Positions 63,092 to 64,000 of a stretch of 64,000 nucleotides of DNA are shown in pieces. The notes beneath the pieces were generated by a model. The model was given only the letters and a program-made list of their open reading frames with translations. It ran no database searches and was not told where the DNA came from. Source of the DNA: CAWBAT01 sp046331665 (GTDB lineage: Bacteria > Acidobacteriota > Terriglobia > Versatilivoradales > Versatilivoraceae). The DNA is taken from the NCBI GenBank assembly GCA_046331665.1, contig JAXLQK010000022.1, positions 1 through 64,000 of the forward strand. The letters are read 5' to 3'. The position numbers were made by a program, and so were the translations under genes. The first letter of the stretch is position 1; each line of letters begins with the position of its first letter.

Positions 63092-63149
63092 GGACACCTC
63101 TATATATCGGATGGAGTGAGGGGTACGTCGTACCCCTCGCACACTCGGA

Positions 63150-63635
63150 TCACTGAGCAGCCATATTTGCCAGGCCCTCGACCTTCTCATCAAGCATCTT
63201 CGCGACCATCCCAATCTTCTCGCTGGAGAACTGCCCCAACAAGGAAGACGGCCTGTCGTAAGCGATAAACGTATTCCCGCTGCCGTCAGCGTATACGAAA
63301 AGCCTGAGAGGGATGTAGAGTCCGACGCCGTGGTTCTGCTCAAAGAGTTGCTTGCCAACATTGGGATTGCCGATCAGAAAAAGCTTCGCCTTTAAAGAGA
63401 GACCTGTCATTGAGAGCATTTTGCCTTGGTCGACTTCGGCCATCACCATCATGCCGTTCTTGGACACCAGTGACATGACAGCCTTGGTTACATCATCGAA
63501 CGATCGGGCCGATTGAACTGTCACATGATCGCCTTGGAATGCCGCGTCGGCTCCACGCACGGAGGCTGGAAGGAGCATCAAGGCTGACATCGCGATGCTG
63601 AGAGAGAGACTAGAGATTTTGGTTTTGAGTTTCAT
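63150..63635 (-). CDS. DUF302 family exported protein
   Basis: The 161-residue protein has a signal peptide (SLSIAMSALMLLPASVRGADA, ~10-30) and a DUF302 domain (SARSFDDVTKAVMSLVSKNG, FLIGNPNVGKQLFEQNH, GLYIPLRLFVYADG, IAYDRPSSLLGQF). DUF302 proteins are small periplasmic or cytoplasmic proteins of unknown role, sometimes found with sulfur or metal genes. The family fold and the conserved GNP and P-L-R segments are present. It is first in a two-gene unit with the membrane protein downstream. Confidence 0.87.
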   Translation of the reverse strand: MKLKTKISSLSLSIAMSALMLLPASVRGADAAFQGDHVTVQSARSFDDVTKAVMSLVSKNGMMVMAEVDQGKMLSMTGLSLKAKLFLIGNPNVGKQLFEQNHGVGLYIPLRLFVYADGSGNTFIAYDRPSSLLGQFSSEKIGMVAKMLDEKVEGLANMAAQ

Positions 63636-63792
63636 TGATTATCCTCGCTTTGTTTGATTTGGTTTTCGCCGGAGGTCTTTTTCCGGCTTTTGCAGGATGA
63701 GTGTCGCGAGGGCAAGAATTCTTACACTCGGGAGCATGGAAATCTAGCTGTCACGACCGCGAAGGCGCTCAATAGGAATAAGAGTCATTATA

Positions 63793-63990
63793 GTGAGAGC
63801 GCTTGTTCTTCTAGCTGGAATCTTGCCGGTTGCTGGCTTCCCGAAAATTTCTCCTGAGGAATCTCTGCTGAAACGTGAGAGTTAGGAGCAGACCAAGGGA
63901 ATCCAGAAGTGGCGCCCGAAGGAGTGGTTTATAGCCGAGACCCATGCGAAGGTATGTTCCTGCGGGAATTCTAAGGTCTGCCAGAAATAA
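63793..63990 (+). pseudogene. Small secreted Cys-rich ORF with in-frame amber stop
   Basis: From GTG 63793 the frame reads a signal-like start (MRALVLLAGILPVAGFP). A TAG follows at codon 31 (63883-63885), and then the same frame continues with KWRPKEWFIAETHAKVCSCG and ends NSKVCQK at 63990. Composition after the stop is protein-like, so this may be a recently broken or misread gene of ~65 residues. No family is recognised. Confidence 0.33.
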
Positions 63991-64000
63991 CCTACCTGCT

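Overview
The window is a gene-dense bacterial chromosome segment of roughly balanced GC. Two large Oar-like TonB receptors with an N-terminal carboxypeptidase-regulatory domain, a secreted TPR-CHAT protein beside a sigma-factor remnant and a zf-HC2 membrane protein, and many small redox and glycosyltransferase genes suggest a member of the Acidobacteriota or a related soil or sediment lineage. This is inferred from gene content only; there is no rRNA or tRNA here to fix it. Several genes carry multiple frameshifts while neighbours of 2-3.5 kb are perfectly open, so either decay is patchy or the assembly has local indel errors.

Region 1 (1-12 kb) is nitrogen-oxide respiration. It holds the end of a hemerythrin-like gene, a quinol nitric oxide reductase, a carboxymuconolactone-decarboxylase-family protein and DUF488. 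Then comes a periplasmic nitrite oxidoreductase/nitrate reductase-type locus in the order gamma (cytochrome c plus heme b domain), alpha (Tat-exported molybdoenzyme), small ORF, beta (iron-sulfur subunit), TorD-like chaperone. Alpha and gamma are intact; beta and the chaperone are broken by many indels. A perfect CRP-type palindrome lies upstream of the operon.

Region 2 (12-23 kb) has a zinc-ribbon TPR protein, a class I glutamine amidotransferase, a wrecked TonB receptor, a membrane-anchored nucleoside phosphorylase divergent from a secreted TPR-CHAT protein, a decayed sigma factor and a zf-HC2 membrane protein.

Region 3 (23-34 kb) is a defence island. An IS21 istB remnant borders a controller-like HTH gene plus HNH nuclease, divergent across a perfect 21-bp palindrome from a beta-class DNA methyltransferase (one frameshift), a Gabija gajA/gajB pair and a zinc-knuckle/HNH protein. 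An ArdC-type antirestriction gene follows.

Region 4 (34-42 kb) has a TfoX-N protein, a membrane protein, a radical SAM/SPASM enzyme with a 59-residue ORF immediately upstream, a second broken TonB receptor and a DUF2064-type transferase.

Region 5 (42-46 kb) is a mercury-resistance operon: merR behind a MerR-type promoter, a thioredoxin-MerT-MerP fusion, a broken merP-like gene, and merA with one frameshift.

Region 6 (46-62 kb) is an envelope/redox cluster resembling the 'rSAM/selenodomain-associated' gene set. It has a thioredoxin-like protein with an in-frame UGA at a U-x-x-C site followed by a SECIS-like hairpin, a mercuric-reductase-like flavoprotein, TVP38, DUF547, a double GT2 fusion, a GT-C transferase, a secreted protein, a zf-HC2 protein, a Crp/Fnr regulator, a YyaL-type thioredoxin protein, a DedA-rhodanese fusion and a second DUF2064 transferase. 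Four copies of an 18-bp TTGTC-N8-GACA(A/T) palindrome sit in non-coding DNA around this cluster, possibly sites for the Crp/Fnr protein. The window ends with a frameshifted membrane protein, a DUF302 protein and a small Cys-rich ORF.
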